From Rhizomys pruinosus (taxonomy: Eukaryota; Chordata; Mammalia; Rodentia; Spalacidae), in assembly GCA_009823505.1 (NCBI GenBank), contig VZQC01013986.1, forward strand, positions 863,073 to 927,072: a stretch of 64,000 nucleotides of DNA, read 5' to 3'. The notes beneath the pieces are model-generated. The model was not told the DNA's origin. It saw only the letters and a list, made by a program, of their open reading frames with translations, and did not search any database. A program made the translations under genes and the position numbers. Positions 32,265-43,138 of this stretch are shown one piece after another; within the stretch, counting starts at the first letter, position 1; each line of letters opens with the position of its first letter.

Positions 32265-32685
32265 CTGGTCTTAAGCTTTTTCCCTGGACTTCAAATTTTT
32301 TATTTTATCACTTTTATCACCCTAGACATTTTAGGTGATCAAAGTCCAAAATTGTATCCATTGGAATCCCAGCTCATCTGCTACTTTTTTTTTTGTTTTT
32401 TTTTTTCTGTTCTAAATAGTTTTTACCCCGTTTGTCAACTAGCTGGGAAAGCCTGTGGGATAGGGTTTTTCTGGCTCAGAAAAAGTAGCTATTTGTACTT
32501 TAATCATGAGGATTACACTTCTGCTCTGATCCATGTGTCTGCATAGCAGGGTAAAGTGGTGAGCATTGATCCAGGAAAGCTGCTTAGGAGAAAAATCTAT
32601 CTTGGTCATTCAAAAACCAGATTATGACTTACTTCCCTCCAGGTCATTTGCTATCAACTCTGAATCCTTGTCTGTGAAGCCTAGG
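32265..32685. other. Unrecognised sequence
   Basis: AT-rich with T runs at 32382-32406; no element recognised. Confidence 0.45.
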
Positions 32686-33040
32686 TTGGGGCTAGGGAGA
32701 TGGCATAGTGGGTAAAGTGCTTGCTGGACAGCATGAGGACCTGGATTTGGATACCCAGTACTGTGTAAAAAGCTACATACAGGCCGGGCGTGGTGGCGCA
32801 CGCCTTTAATCCTAGCACTTGGGAGGCAGACAGGCAGGGGATTTTTGTGAGTTCAAGGCCAGCCTGGTCTAAAGAGTAGTTCAGGACAGCTGGGCTACAG
32901 GGAGACCCTGTCTCAAAAACGACCAAAAAAAAAAAAAGCTAATTACAGGATGTTAGAGATGGAATCTTAATTGTGTCTAGCACACAGATGCATTCACCAC
33001 ACACACAACACACACACACACACACACCACACAAGATGTA
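32686..33040 (+). repeat. B3/B4-type SINE split by a B1; CA-rich end
   Basis: Head 'ggggctagggagatggcatagtggg' and 'gaggacctggatttgg' at 32686-32775; after the B1, 'gatgttagagatggaatc...tagcacacagatgcattcacc' and a CA-rich run (32998-33035) complete the SINE. Confidence 0.7.
32781..32938 (+). repeat. B1 SINE, young, nested
   Basis: 'ggccgggcgtggtggcgcacgcctttaatcctagc...caaggccagcctggtc...ggagaccctgtctc' with an A-rich tail. 'aaaagct' on both sides is a likely short target duplication. Low divergence from the B1 at 42743. Confidence 0.93.
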
Positions 33041-33419
33041 GTTAAAAGATCAGAATTTGATATAAACTCATCCCAAGGAAGTGTTTGATATACTAGGTAA
33101 ATGCCTAGCTACTAACAAGTGGCTGGTGATGGCTACAGACATTGCATGTGTTAATAATGTGGGACTATAGATACGTTGAGGTATTGTAGAGGAAAGGAAG
33201 GGTACTTCTTCAGCAAGTAAGTTAACCAAAATTTGCAAGCAACTGCTCTCTATACCAGTTTTCTTTGAAAACCATTATGGCTATGTGATTTCGGTGTTTT
33301 ACTCAATTTCATTAAACATTCCATTTTCAAATATCCTGGGTTTATAGTAATAAAGATTAACCCCCTTACTAACAATACTCAATCTTAAAAAACAATGAAG
33401 TTTATAATTTCTTTTTTGC
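33041..33419. other. Unrecognised sequence
   Basis: No repeat or gene recognised in this AT-rich interval. Confidence 0.45.
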
Positions 33420-33672
33420 TTCCTTTTGGACAGGGCTCTCTACTGTGTAGCTCAGGGTGGCCCTGAACTCACTATGTAGCTGGGGTCGGTGTCAAAGGCA
33501 CTGTAATTCTTCTGCCTAAGCCTTGAGTGCTGGGATTGCAGGTGTGTTTGACTGTGGTTTTATTTTTTCTCTTCTTTCTATAGGCTTCTCAAGTAGACCA
33601 GGCTGGCCTTGAACCTTATATGTAGCTGAGAATGACCTTGACTCCTGATCTTCTGGCCTCTACCTCAGAAGA
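33420..33672 (-). repeat. Two diverged B1/B4 pieces, antisense
   Basis: 33420-33550 ('acagggctctctactgtgtagctcaggg...gtgctgggattgcaggtgtg') and 33585-33672 ('gtagaccaggctggccttgaacc...ctcctgatcttctggcctc') are two old B1-like units in the same orientation. Confidence 0.65.
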
Positions 33673-33849
33673 GCCAACCAATTGCTTCACTTAGAATCAG
33701 TTTGAGTTTAATTTTGTGTGTTGTTGTAAGGCAGGATTAACGAACTTTATTCATTCAAGTACATGATATCCTGTTATCTAGGCATTCCCATAAATTCCCT
33801 AGGCACCTAGTGGAAACCAATTGACCATAAATGTAAAGTTTTATCTCAC

Positions 33850-33995
33850 TGGGTGTGACAGTTCACTCCTATAACACTGGCACTTGTGTGTCTGGCTGGA
33901 GCAAGAGCACTGCCTCAAGTTGAAAGCTGGCTATAGAGTAAGCTCCAAGCCCATCTGAGCTAACAGAGACCTTGTCTCAAAATGAAAATTATCTT
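33850..33995 (+). repeat. B1-like SINE, old, sense
   Basis: 'actgggtgtgacagttcactcctataacactgg...gctggctatagagtaagc...gagaccttgtctc' is a diverged sense B1. Confidence 0.65.
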
Positions 33996-34224
33996 CCTCC
34001 ACCCCCACCCAAAACAGATGTGAAGGCTTCTTCACAGTCTGTTTCATTTATTTGCATTTCCAGTCGCAATCTGGCTCCCCTGGCTTGTAATATGTTTTGA
34101 AACCAAGCATGGAGAATTAAATTGGTTTCCCTTTTCAAGATTATTTTTGCTATCATTAGGTTCCTTACATTTCCATAGGTTTTAAGATCAGCTTGCTGAT
34201 TGTAAAAAAAAAAAAGTGTTTTCT

Positions 34225-34372
34225 ACTTGAAGCATGTCACAGTCCCATGTCTTTAATCCTAGCACTTGCGGAGTGCAGAGGCAGGCAGATTTCTGTGAGT
34301 TCAAGCCCCAGCCTGGTCTACCCAGAAGTCGAGCTCCAGGCCAGCTTGGGACTAAAGGGACAGACAGAAGAG
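34225..34372 (+). repeat. B1 SINE, sense, with indels
   Basis: 'catgtctttaatcctagcacttgcggagtgcagaggcaggcag...caagccccagcctggtctacccagaagtcgagctccagg' is a B1 with several extra bases relative to other copies here. Confidence 0.88.
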
Positions 34373-35054
34373 CCTAGTTATGGTTTTGCACAAAAATGAT
34401 TTTATTCTAACTAGATTGCACATGATTTATCTTAGAATAATATCAAAGAGCCCCACCTGCAGGCTGCCTTTGTAAAGCTTCATGCACCATCCCAAAACAC
34501 TTTTGTTTATTTATAATTTACTGGGAAACTGCACAGAGAAAATGTAACATTATTCTTTTTTTTTTTTTTTTTTTCTTGTAAACATTTTCTCCCTTTTGCC
34601 TCCCCCAGAGATGTTGACTTATGACTTTCAGGGTGGCTACAGTATAGCTCACCCACAAAACTCTATCTAATTACCTTCCATTTTTCTTAGTTCTCTATTT
34701 ATCTCTCGATGAATACATTCCCATTGTGTTAAGTATACAAGTGGTGGTTTTCTTTCCCTTGTTAAATCCATTCTAGAGAATCTTCCGGTGTCACTTGAAG
34801 AAGATGTGCAATTTGTTCTTGCTGACTGTGTCTGTAGTGTATTCATATCCCTTCTCTTTTCCTTTCGCTTGATCATTCTTTCCCCTAGATGGCCTTCTAG
34901 AAATTATTTCAAAGTAGTGTGTCTGTCTCGCCCAGTAGTATTGTTTGTTCAGTTGTCTGTTTCTCCAGCTTTTATTATTTATTTTTATCATTTATTTTAC
35001 ATATTTATTTATAATCCTTCATGTGCTGCTTGTGTGTGTGTGTGTGTGTTTGTT

Positions 35055-35165
35055 TTTTTGTTTTTGTGTTTTTGTAGACTATGTTGGCCTCTGTTTCACA
35101 GAGATCCACTTGCTCTTGCCTCCCTAGTGCTAGGATTAAAGGGATACATGCACCATGTCCAGCCT
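35055..35165 (-). repeat. B1 SINE, antisense, partial
   Basis: 'gtagactatgttggcctctgtttcacagagatccacttgc...gtgctaggattaaagggatacatgcacc' is the head-proximal half of a reverse B1, preceded by (TG)8 and TTTTTG runs at 35033-35080. Confidence 0.8.
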
Positions 35166-35377
35166 TATAGTGCACCTTTTATCACTATCGTGATAAAGTG
35201 ATTATAGTCCTTCTTTGGATCTAGTAAATATTTTCTTCAGATCTAATTTACCTGATATTACCATAGTCATTTCAGCTCTGTTCTTGGTAAAGAAAAAAAA
35301 AAAGTTTGAATACAACTTTTTCCTTTCAATCTGTTTGTCTTAGAAGCTAAAGTTTATCTCTAATAGCATATAGTTAG

Positions 35378-35455
35378 ATCTTTTGGTAGGAATTGAATCC
35401 AGGGCTTTGTGCCTGTTAAACATGTATTCTGCCACTGAGCTAAACCCTAGTCCTG
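35378..35455 (-). repeat. ID-type SINE, antisense
   Basis: 'ggaattgaatccagggctttgtgcctg...ctgccactgagctaaaccctagtcc' is the reverse of a tRNA-derived ID head. Confidence 0.65.
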
Positions 35456-35487
35456 TAAAGTCATTTAAACTGTATTCTATTGGCAAG

Positions 35488-35585
35488 CTATGTTGACAGC
35501 ATGCCTTTATCCCAGCATTTGGGAGGACAAGAGGCAGGCAAATCTCTCTCTTTGTGAGTCAAGGTCGCTGGCGCAGTCTACAAAA
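35488..35585 (+). repeat. B1 fragment, sense, with indels
   Basis: 'cagcatgcctttatcccagcatttgggaggacaagaggcagg...gtgagtcaaggtcgctggcgcagtctac' is a 3'-truncated B1 with extra bases. Confidence 0.8.
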
Positions 35586-35865
35586 ATTCAAACAAATAAA
35601 TGGAATCAAGTTTTTGACTTGATTGGACTCTTCAAGTCATTTACCTTACCTATCATTATTACTGGATAGCAAAGAAATGCGCATCTCTTTTTGCAAAGTC
35701 CCTTTTGCCAATTATCTTCTGTGTCATGTCTAATTTGCTCCCTTTCTATTTCTCCATATTGCTTTTTTTTGCTTTAAGTAATAATTTTCTGATGTACCAT
35801 TTTAATTATTTTGCGATTTCTTTTATTTGTTTGTTTCTATTCTACTTTTTATTTAATTCCCTATT

Positions 35866-36108
35866 TTTTTTTTTGCTTTATGTGTATGAATGTACTGTCT
35901 GCATGTATGTGCTCCTTTGTTGCACCATGTTAGTGCTGCAATGTCCTTCGTAGATTCCCGTAGGTTCACGAAATGAGGGTGTCGCGATTCCCTGGAACTG
36001 GAGTTCAACAGTCGGTTATCCAGCTCTGCCATTGTGTGCTGGGTCGGAATGCGGAACCCTGGGACACTCTGCAAAGAGCAGTCGGCACTCTTAAACTCTA
36101 CTAGGTTC
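35866..36108 (-). repeat. B2 SINE, antisense, unusually indel-rich
   Basis: Recognisable B2 landmarks ('tgtgtatgaatgtactgtctgcatg', 'ccctggaactggagttc', 'gagcagtcggcactctta') are separated by many 1-6 base insertions and deletions. Substitutions are few between landmarks, a pattern more like unpolished long-read sequence than age. Confidence 0.85.
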
Positions 36109-36243
36109 CATTCTCCTCCAAGCCTGACATTCTTTTTATTTTAATGCTTTTTAACCTTTTTTTTTCATTGACAATCTTCAAATACATGTCTAAGTCCATT
36201 TATTGTCTTTAGTTTGGATATATTTAGTGATCTATTCTAGGTT

Positions 36244-36690
36244 GTTGTAGTTTGTCTTCTATTGCTATGACAAAACACACTCTACTCTAACACCAACTTG
36301 GGGAGGTAATAGGGTTTATTCAGCTTACATCTCCTAGGTCACATTTTTATCACTGAGGGAGCCCAAGGAGGAAACTCAGGGCAGGAAACCTGGTAGGCAG
36401 GAGCTGAAGCACATGGCCATGGAGGAATGCTGTTCAACTTGGCTTGCTCTCTCTGGCTCATGCCCAGTCGCCTGCCTTCTTTACCCGTAACCACACAATT
36501 CCTGGCCCAAGGGTGGGCTACACTCTGTGGGCGCGGGCCCTCCCACACTGCCAACCATCAAGACATATCCACAGATGTGTCCACAGGCCATCCAATGGAG
36601 CCAATCTCCCAACTGGCGCTCCCTCAACCCAGGTGTGTCAAGTTGACACTAAAAGCTATCCAAGCACAACTAAGGGATTACAATTAAAAC
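36244..36690 (-). repeat. Rodent LTR-like interspersed repeat, antisense, near full length
   Basis: 'gtagtttgtcttctattgctatgac', 'cttggggaggtaatagggtttattcagc', 'catggaggaatgctg', 'ggccctcccaca' and 'gtgtgtcaagttgaca' are the reverse complement of the family seen at 30424-30775 and 50192-50570, covering almost all of its length. Confidence 0.7.
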
Positions 36691-36705
36691 ATCTTACATT
36701 AACAT

Positions 36706-36731
36706 ATTAATTTGGGGGGTCTTTTTGAGAG

Positions 36732-36762
<31 letters not shown>

Positions 36763-37185
36763 GGAAAAAAAAAAAACAGAGTCTCCCCTGTAGCATCAAA
36801 GCTGGCCAGGAGTTTACCTAAAGTAGACCGGCTGGGCTTGAAACTCATAGAGATCCCTCTGCCTCTGATCTCCCCAGTGCTGGGATTTAAAGGTGAGCAA
36901 CCGGGGGCTGGAGAGAATGGCCTAGCGGTTAAGAGCTCTGACTGCTCTGTGGCAAGAGAGACCGCGGGGTTCAATCCCCCCAGCAGCAACATGGTGGCTG
37001 AAGACCGTCTGTAACTCCAATTCGCCAGGAGAAACACAGTTGCCAGGGAATATCCGACACCTCTTCCTGACGGCTCCACGCATTAGCACAACACGGGTGC
37101 ACTAACCTACATGAAGACAATACTTCATACACATATGAAAATAAGATTAAAAAAAAAAATTAAAGGTGAGCACCACCAAGCCTTT
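36706..37185 (-). repeat. B1 SINE, antisense, split by a B2; anomalous A/G run
   Basis: B1 in reverse from 'gggtctttttgaga' through 'cagtgctgggatttaaaggtgagca' and, beyond the B2, 'caccaccaagcc'. Inside its 'ttttgagacagggtctcc' block the sequence has A28, G5, A12 (about 36731-36777), which does not belong to any B1. Confidence 0.8.
36903..37161 (+). repeat. B2 SINE, 17-bp-duplication subfamily, nested in B1, indel-rich
   Basis: Head 'gggggctggagagaatggcctagcgg', body 'aactccaattcgccaggagaaacacagttgccaggg', A-rich tail. Target duplication 'aaaggtgagca' at 36889-36899 and 37162-37172. Despite belonging to the young subfamily it has numerous single-base indels. Confidence 0.9.
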
Positions 37186-37414
37186 CCCTCTCTTTCCTTC
37201 TTTTCTCCTTTTTTTCTTTCCTGCCCTCTTTCTTTTTTCTTTTCCTTCTTTTCTTTTTCTTCTTTTTTCCTCTTTTTTTTTTCTTTCTCTTTTCTCCTTC
37301 TCTCCTTTCTTCCTTTCTTTTTCTCTTTCTTTCCTTCTTCGCTTTCTTTTCTCTTCTCTCCTTTTTTCCTCCCTTCCCTTTTTCTCTCCTTTTCTTTCTT
37401 CTTTTTCTTTGTTN
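37186..37414. repeat. CT-rich polypyrimidine tract ending at an N
   Basis: About 230 bp of almost pure C/T (CTTTT, TCTTT, CCTTT variants) without a fixed period, running straight into the N at 37415. The long Phe/Ser and Lys/Glu/Arg frames over it are by-products. Confidence 0.93.
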
Positions 37415-37415
37415 G
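37415..37415. other. Ambiguous base (N), probable closed gap
   Basis: The only N seen in the window. On its left is a polypyrimidine tract; on its right a B2 starts abruptly inside box B without its head. Consistent with a scaffold gap joined during filling. Confidence 0.9.
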
Positions 37416-37578
37416 ATTTCCAGCACCCACATGGCGGCTAAGAACTGTCTTTAACTCCAGTTCCAGGGGAATCTGACACCCTCTTCTGACCTCCATGGTA
37501 TTGCATGACACAGGTGCACTAACCTACATGCAGACAGTACACTCATACACATAAAAAATAATAAATAAATAAAATTTA
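37416..37578 (+). repeat. B2 SINE, head missing at the N
   Basis: Begins at 'gatttccagcacccac' and runs to an AATA-rich tail. Nearly identical to 30886-31040 over the body. The absent first ~60 bases most likely lie in, or were lost at, the gap. Confidence 0.92.
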
Positions 37579-37599
37579 AAAATTGTAATTTTCTTTTTT

Positions 37600-37828
37600 T
37601 AAAAAGGTATTTTATTATTTTTATTTTATGTGTATGACTGTATTGTCTACATGAATGTAAGTGCACCTGTGTCATGCAATGCCTGTGGAGGACAGAAGAG
37701 GGCATTGGATCCCCTGGAACTGGAGTGTCAGTCAGTTGTTAGCTTCTATGTGGATGCTGGGAGTCAAACCTGGGTCTTCTGCAAGAACAGCAGTGTTCAT
37801 AACCACCTCTCCACCTCTCCACCTCCCT
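37600..37828 (-). repeat. B2 SINE, antisense, older
   Basis: 'tttatgtgtatgactgtattgtctacatg', 'cccctggaactggagtgtcagtc', 'gtcaaacctgggtcttctgcaagaacagcagtg'; the head end has decayed to 'cacctctccacctctcc'. Confidence 0.9.
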
Positions 37829-37829
37829 G

Positions 37830-39764
37830 AAACATAATTTTCTAAAACACTTCCAATTCAAGGTGTCATATTAGTAAGCCATGTGCCAACGTCTTCCACA
37901 TTACATCTACAGAAATATATGTGAAGAGATAAGAATACAGAATGGTCACTGTGGCTATAAAAGCTGAAGCTTCTTGGGGAACTTAAATTTTGAATTGAGC
38001 CCAAAGTCCAAGGACTGTATTCAGAAAATGGGAGAAGGAATTCCACAGCAGAGGGAGATGGTGAGAACAGATGGTAGAATTCATGACAGTGTGGAGCAGT
38101 CAAACCTGAAAGGTTTGGTAAGAGTAGGATTTAGTGGGAGTTTTTCCCCAAATTATTGTGATTACACCTGTATGCTCTCTCTGCATCTGTAGAACTTGAC
38201 ACAGGGTTTGGAATACAATGGACACCAAACAGATATTTGCTAAATTCAGATTTCAATACAAAAACCCAAATTAGAATTTAAACTCTTAGGATACTTCCAC
38301 TGAAGTAGGATCTCAAAGAACCAAAACACTGCATTGAAACCACAGAGGCAAGATAGGGCTTCAAGGGTTTATTGTGCTCTCACTGAGAACTCTAATGCAA
38401 ATCACTCCTATCCTCCCAGCTACCAGGAGCTCAGAGACTGACCTCTGAAGGCTTTTCTTAAACCTACAAATAATTGAAGCCATGAAACAAATGGTCATTC
38501 CGCAGATATAGAGTCAGGAAAACATGAATGTCATAACAGTGGTGTGCTCAGCTAGGTTGGAAGCTAGAGAAGCATGTGCTCATTAGGAAAGCTGAGACAT
38601 TTTTATCCATTGCTAAAGGCTGAGAATGAGAAGCTAGTGAGAGGGTAACACATTCCTGAAGGCAACATCTTGGAGAAACAAACCCATTTTCCCCAGGTTT
38701 TACCTCTAGAACCTTAATCAGGTTCTGAAGGTAAAGACCTAAGGAAAAAGTTCCCTGTGTTTCTAGCAGGGTAAGAGAAAACCATTTTGAAATAAGACCA
38801 GAAAGCATTTTCCATAACTAAGCCCTCTTATTCGAGGGAAAGCCTTCCACAGAGCTCTTGGGAAAGAGAAGCTCTGCGATCCCGGCCTCATCATGGTAAA
38901 GATGAGTGAAGAAAAGCTTATGAAAGCCAGTAACAGGATCACAGGTACAAAGAAAGACTGGCGCTTCATCGTAAGACTACAATCGCTGCACTTCTGCTCC
39001 CCCACAAGCTTACACCATGGTAGCAGGGATTCTATATAAAAGCAGTAGATTATAGCTGGAAGATCAGCAAGGTGCCATCTCCACCTGAGGAAGACTAAAA
39101 CAAAGTCAAGGGACAACAGAGAAGAAAGTAGACACTAATACAATTGTTAGGCGCATTGGATTCACTGAAGCTGCAGCAAAATTTAAATAGCAAAAGTTTA
39201 ATCAGAGTACCACCAAACTTCATGAGAGGACTGTTTACCCTCATTTTATACCTGGCAAAATCATATTCAACTCAGTAAACAATTATGAGACATGCTAGAA
39301 GGACAAGGTAGAGCAACAGATGAAAAATAGAAAACTAATAGAAAAATGAACCTTTAGGCTCAGATTCAGATACAACAAAATGTTTGGAAGCAGGAACATG
39401 TAACGTAACCTAACTAGGACTGATGTGTCATAGCTTAAACAGAAATAGTAGTCAAAATTACTTTTCCATTTAGATATATGGAAACTCTAAGAAAGAATCA
39501 AAAGAAAGGGTAGAAATGAAAAATAATGTGACTAAAATAAAGAATGTATTTGATGGGCTCATTGGTCATCTAGACCAGGCCACAGGAGCCAGTGAGTTTG
39601 AATAGATGCCACTGGGACTTTTCCAAACTTAACTGCAAAGAAAAAGAATACCCATCCCCCTCCAGATATCCAACTAGCAATAATTGTATAAGAAACAGAT
39701 ACATGCACATGTGTATATATAAGTATCCACATATTACTTTATATGTGTGTGTGTATGTTGAATA
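37830..39764. other. Unrecognised, possibly single-copy sequence
   Basis: Almost 2 kb with no transposon recognised. Minus-strand frames at 38548-38808 and 38763-39116 (86 and 117 residues) have hydrophobic stretches but no family I know. No splice or start context supports a gene. Confidence 0.45.
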
Positions 39765-39965
39765 GCTAACATTTGTATAGCACTCTCTAGAAAGCAATTT
39801 TCTAATATTTTTATCTATATTGACTAAATAACTCCTCAAAATACCTCTGTAAGGTACACCCTTGGGCCATTTCCCAAGGTAGAGAAATGCAGCAATAAAG
39901 TTGGACAGGGAATAACATCACAAGTCAAAATTCTAGATGAGTCAGGATCTGAGCAGGGAACTTAG
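39765..39965 (-). repeat. MIR-type SINE relic, antisense
   Basis: 'tttgtatagcactctctag', 'aataactcctcaaaatacctctgtaagg', 'ccatttcccaaggtagagaaatgcagc', 'aataacatcacaagtc' follow the antisense MIR order. Very diverged. Confidence 0.5.
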
Positions 39966-41002
39966 CTCAGTGCATGATTCAAATCAAGCAGATGATAAGT
40001 GTGATGAGTGTCCTGATAGACCATAGAGAGCAGGAGTGTGAACTGCTTCTAGTGAGGTCTAGTGGCTGAAGGACTTGCAGTGAGAAGTGTAAGATCGAAC
40101 TGCAGCTCCTAGGTAGAGTGCAACCATGGGGAGTCTTTCCTTCCGTGTATCCAAATGGGGACATGATTTGGGTCATTTGAATAGTGGTAGTAAATATAGA
40201 CATGGCTGAGCTGCTGAGTCACAAATGTTAACTGTGGAGCCAGCCTAGACTAAGCACTTAAGGAGCTGAAGGACTTTTGCCACATGCCCTGGGAGAGAGA
40301 AGCACCTGGGCCTGAAGAGCCAGATCAATCAAGTTCCCAGCTGCCATCCCGAAGGCCATCTCTCTTGACCATCTATCGGCGTGGAGTAGAAACCTGTTAC
40401 ATTCCTGGTAGAACTCTGGCCACCACGAGAGTACCCACAGCAAGAAGATGGCCTGATCTTGGTTTCAAGGAAAACACCTATTCTGGAAGACTTTCCTTTT
40501 GATGTAAGGGCCAATTTACTAAACTTGTAGGCTTAAATACATAGATATCTTTCTTTCTTGCAAGTAAAGCACTAAACCAGATACTGAGCAACATTTTTGG
40601 AAGTACAAAGTCTGTGATTACTATCTAACTTTCCAGAACCATCTGGAATTTGAGTTCCTAGTTTCACTGTTCTGGAAAGCAATAAGCTTTCCTGATATCA
40701 CCCTTCAGCTGACCTCATTGTAACAAGATTTCAAGGAAGCCTTGGACGTGTAAGACAGGGACAGAATGACTCCAGAGCCAGCATCCACACTGCCTTGGAA
40801 ATGGCACAATGACATTTCACTGTTCAAGTGTTTTGTTTCACTTCCTCTCTATCCTGATACTTAAGTTATTTTTTCTAGGACAAAGCTCTTCAAACTCCTC
40901 AGATAAATTATAAATACTAATTTAAAATATCATTTCATTTTATTGCTGTTACCAAGAAATTTTGGGTAAAGAAGGTTAAAGATTTTGCAAGTAGGTAAAC
41001 TC
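39966..41002. other. Unrecognised sequence
   Basis: About 1 kb without recognised repeats or exons. Confidence 0.45.
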
Positions 41003-41181
41003 TGTTTGGTTTTTATGTGTGTATGTGTGTGTGTGTGTGTACCTATAGAGACCAGAAGAAGTTATCATATCTGGAGTTACAGGCAACTGTAAGTTGCCCC
41101 TTGTAGGTGTCTGGGAACCAAACTCAGGTCCTCTGGAAGAGCAGTAAGTGCTCTTAACCATTGAACTATCTCTTTAGCCCC
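41003..41181 (-). repeat. B2/B3-type SINE, antisense, diverged
   Basis: 'ggtttttatgtgtgtatgtgtgtg', 'tctggagttacaggcaactg', 'gaaccaaactcaggtcctctggaagagcagtaagtgctc', 'aactatctctttagccc'. A short TG run lies in its tail side. Confidence 0.85.
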
Positions 41182-41202
41182 TGGATTAAATTCCTTGAGA
41201 AT

Positions 41203-41421
41203 TATAATTTATTTTTAATTTTACATGTATGAGGGTGCTACCTGCATGTGTGTAAGTGTACAGGTGTGGTGCAGTGCCCCTGAAGATCAGGAGAAGGTGT
41301 TAGATCCTCGGAAACTGGAGTTATGAACTGTTGTTAGCCACCATGTGGGTGCTGGGAACTGAACCCAGGTCCTCTTCAAGAGCAGCCAGTGTTCTTAACC
41401 ACTGAGCCATCTCTCTAGCCC
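41203..41421 (-). repeat. B2 SINE, antisense, older
   Basis: 'gtgtaagtgtacaggtgtggtgcagtgcc', 'ctcggaaactggagttatgaactg', 'ggtgctgggaactgaacccaggtcctc', 'gagccatctctctagcccc'. Adjacent to, and same orientation as, the preceding SINE. Confidence 0.9.
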
Positions 41422-41964
41422 CAAGGACTCTAATTTTTGCAATGCTGCCCCCTGTGCATGTGTGAAAATTCCATTGCTCAAAGAGATGTGTTCAAAGGTA
41501 GCTGGCTGAGACCATTATTTCTGCAAACTTGGTGACTATCATTTAGGTTTTTCCAGTTCCTCAAAAATGCACTAAATGTGACACGAACTGAGGTACAAGA
41601 AGGGAACAGGGCAAGAAAAACTGACAGCTGCCACGTGTGTACTCTGTGATATGAGTCTCACGGCCCTCAGGTGTGCCGAAGGAAGGAGCTTGGAAACCAA
41701 GAATCTGCAAATAAGAACCAGAGGGTGTCCATGGTGGCTTTCATGGTTCATCGCCTCTGGCAGTGCCAGGATAGATATGTCTAAGGACAAGGCCAAGTTG
41801 GTTGGTAGTGAATAGAGTTACAGCATCCACTGGACACTCAGCTGAGCAAGTCTCTTCCTAGGAGAACTGTGGTGAGGAACAACTGGGAACCGTATGCATG
41901 GGACAGAGGAGATGGGGGTGAGGCAAGGAAAACTTTGTGTGTTGCCTTTTTTTGTTGCTGTTGT
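41422..41964. other. Unrecognised sequence
   Basis: About 0.5 kb with no recognised element. Confidence 0.45.
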
Positions 41965-42720
41965 TTTAGATTCTAAGCAGCCTTGTTAAGAAATGATAAC
42001 TCTGAAATAAATTCTACAACCTTAAATTGTGCAATTGACAAATACCAACGTGTGTACCATGCATGACAATATCACTAGAATCGAGATAGTAACACAAATA
42101 CCTCCTGCAAAAGTTTGTTTCCTTTCATCTGTGGCTTCCTACCTACCTTACCTGAGGCAAACCATGGTCTGTGACTGTAGATAGGTTTTTCATTTCCTAG
42201 AATTTTGTATAAGCAGACTTGTTATGTCACTTTGATTTGTCTGATTTCTTAGAAGTGTAAATGTTTTAAGATATGTTTGGACTATGACATGTAGCATTTA
42301 CTTTATTTCCCCTTTTGCCTTTAACATAGTTTAGTCACATAGTAATGGGCATTTGAATTATTATCAGTTTTTCTCTAGTAAAAATATGGCTTTTATGAAC
42401 ACCTGTATCCAAATGAATCTGCTTGTGTTCCCTTTGAGTAAATATCTAGGAGAGGAATCGCAGGGTTATACACATGTTACACCAGATCAATTTTCATAGT
42501 GATTCTATCACTCCACATTCCACTAGTGTTGAACATGCTTTCCAGTTGCTCCACACCCTCCTCAAATCTAAGAATGAGCAACTGCTTTTTATGTCTTTTC
42601 TATTCAAACAAACATTCCTCATGAAAACCTCAATGAGAAGAAAAGCTAATCTATCGATATTTGTCCAACCACAGCACGGACTAATAGAATTAGCACATAG
42701 TGTAGTAAGGCAACTTCTAT
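41965..42720 (-). mobile_element. Old L1 (L1M-type) 3' region, antisense
   Basis: 'aaattctacaaccttaaattgtgcaattgac', 'cgtgtgtaccatgcatgacaatatcac', 'tttgagtaaatatctaggagaggaatcgcagggttatac', 'agttgctccacaccctcc' follow the reverse of an L1MA/MB-type 3' region (the 'cctaggagtggaattgctgggt' block is characteristic). Pre-rodent age, heavily mutated. Confidence 0.75.
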
Positions 42721-42742
42721 TTCTACATAAGAAGAAAAAGAG

Positions 42743-42901
42743 GCCGGGCATGGTGGCGCATGCCTTTAATCCCAGCACTTGGGAGGCAGAGGCAGGCAGA
42801 TTTCTGTGAGTTCAAGTCCAGCCTGGTCTACAGAGCAAGCTCCAGGCAACCTGGGACTAAAGGGAGACCCTGTCTCAAAAAAAATACCCCCCAAAAAAAA
42901 G
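42743..42901 (+). repeat. B1 SINE, young, sense, with target duplication
   Basis: 'gccgggcatggtggcgcatgcctttaatcccagcacttgggagg...ggagaccctgtctcaaaa' flanked by the 14-bp 'aagaagaaaaagag' at 42729-42742 and 42902-42915. Confidence 0.95.
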
Positions 42902-42964
42902 AAGAAGAAAAAGAGAAAGATGTGGTTATTTGGAAATAGCTGCATCTTTCACATTTTTCTTTCT

Positions 42965-43138
42965 TTTTTTTTTCTTTTATCTCATTTTTTTTTTTGGTTT
43001 TTTTTTTTTTTTGGTCTTTTTGAGACAGGGTCTCCCTGTAGTCCCAGCTGTCCTAGAACTTACTCTGTAGACCAGGCTGGCCTTGAACTCACAAAAATCT
43101 GCCTGCCTCTGCCTCCCAAGTGCTAGGATTAAATGGTG
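42965..43138 (-). repeat. B1 SINE, antisense
   Basis: T-rich tail (42962-43014), then 'tttttgagacagggtctccctgtagtcccagctgtcc...tctgcctcccaagtgctaggattaaatggtgtg'. The head is slightly truncated where the repeated segment at 43139 starts. Confidence 0.93.

Larger units (their letters stand above)
34555..36240 (-). mobile_element. Old L1 (L1M-type) relic, antisense, with nested SINEs
   Basis: After a T20 run (34555-34574), segments at 34780-35020, 35170-35375, 35590-35860 and 36110-36240 ('ctagagaatcttccggtgtcacttgaagaagatgtg', 'ttacctgatattaccatagtcatttcagc', 'aatagcatatagttagatctt') read in reverse as L1 ORF2 of an ancient type. B1, ID and B2 copies interrupt it. No intact frame. Confidence 0.6.

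Noticed and set aside
36712..37079. Overlapping frames of 100-126 residues on both strands
   Set aside because: They cross B1, B2 and an anomalous A/G run; the indel-rich sequence makes any frame unreliable.
37111..37511. Phe/Ser-rich and Lys/Glu-rich frames of 80-128 residues
   Set aside because: Both strands are open only because the DNA is a C/T tract; they also cross the N and a B2.
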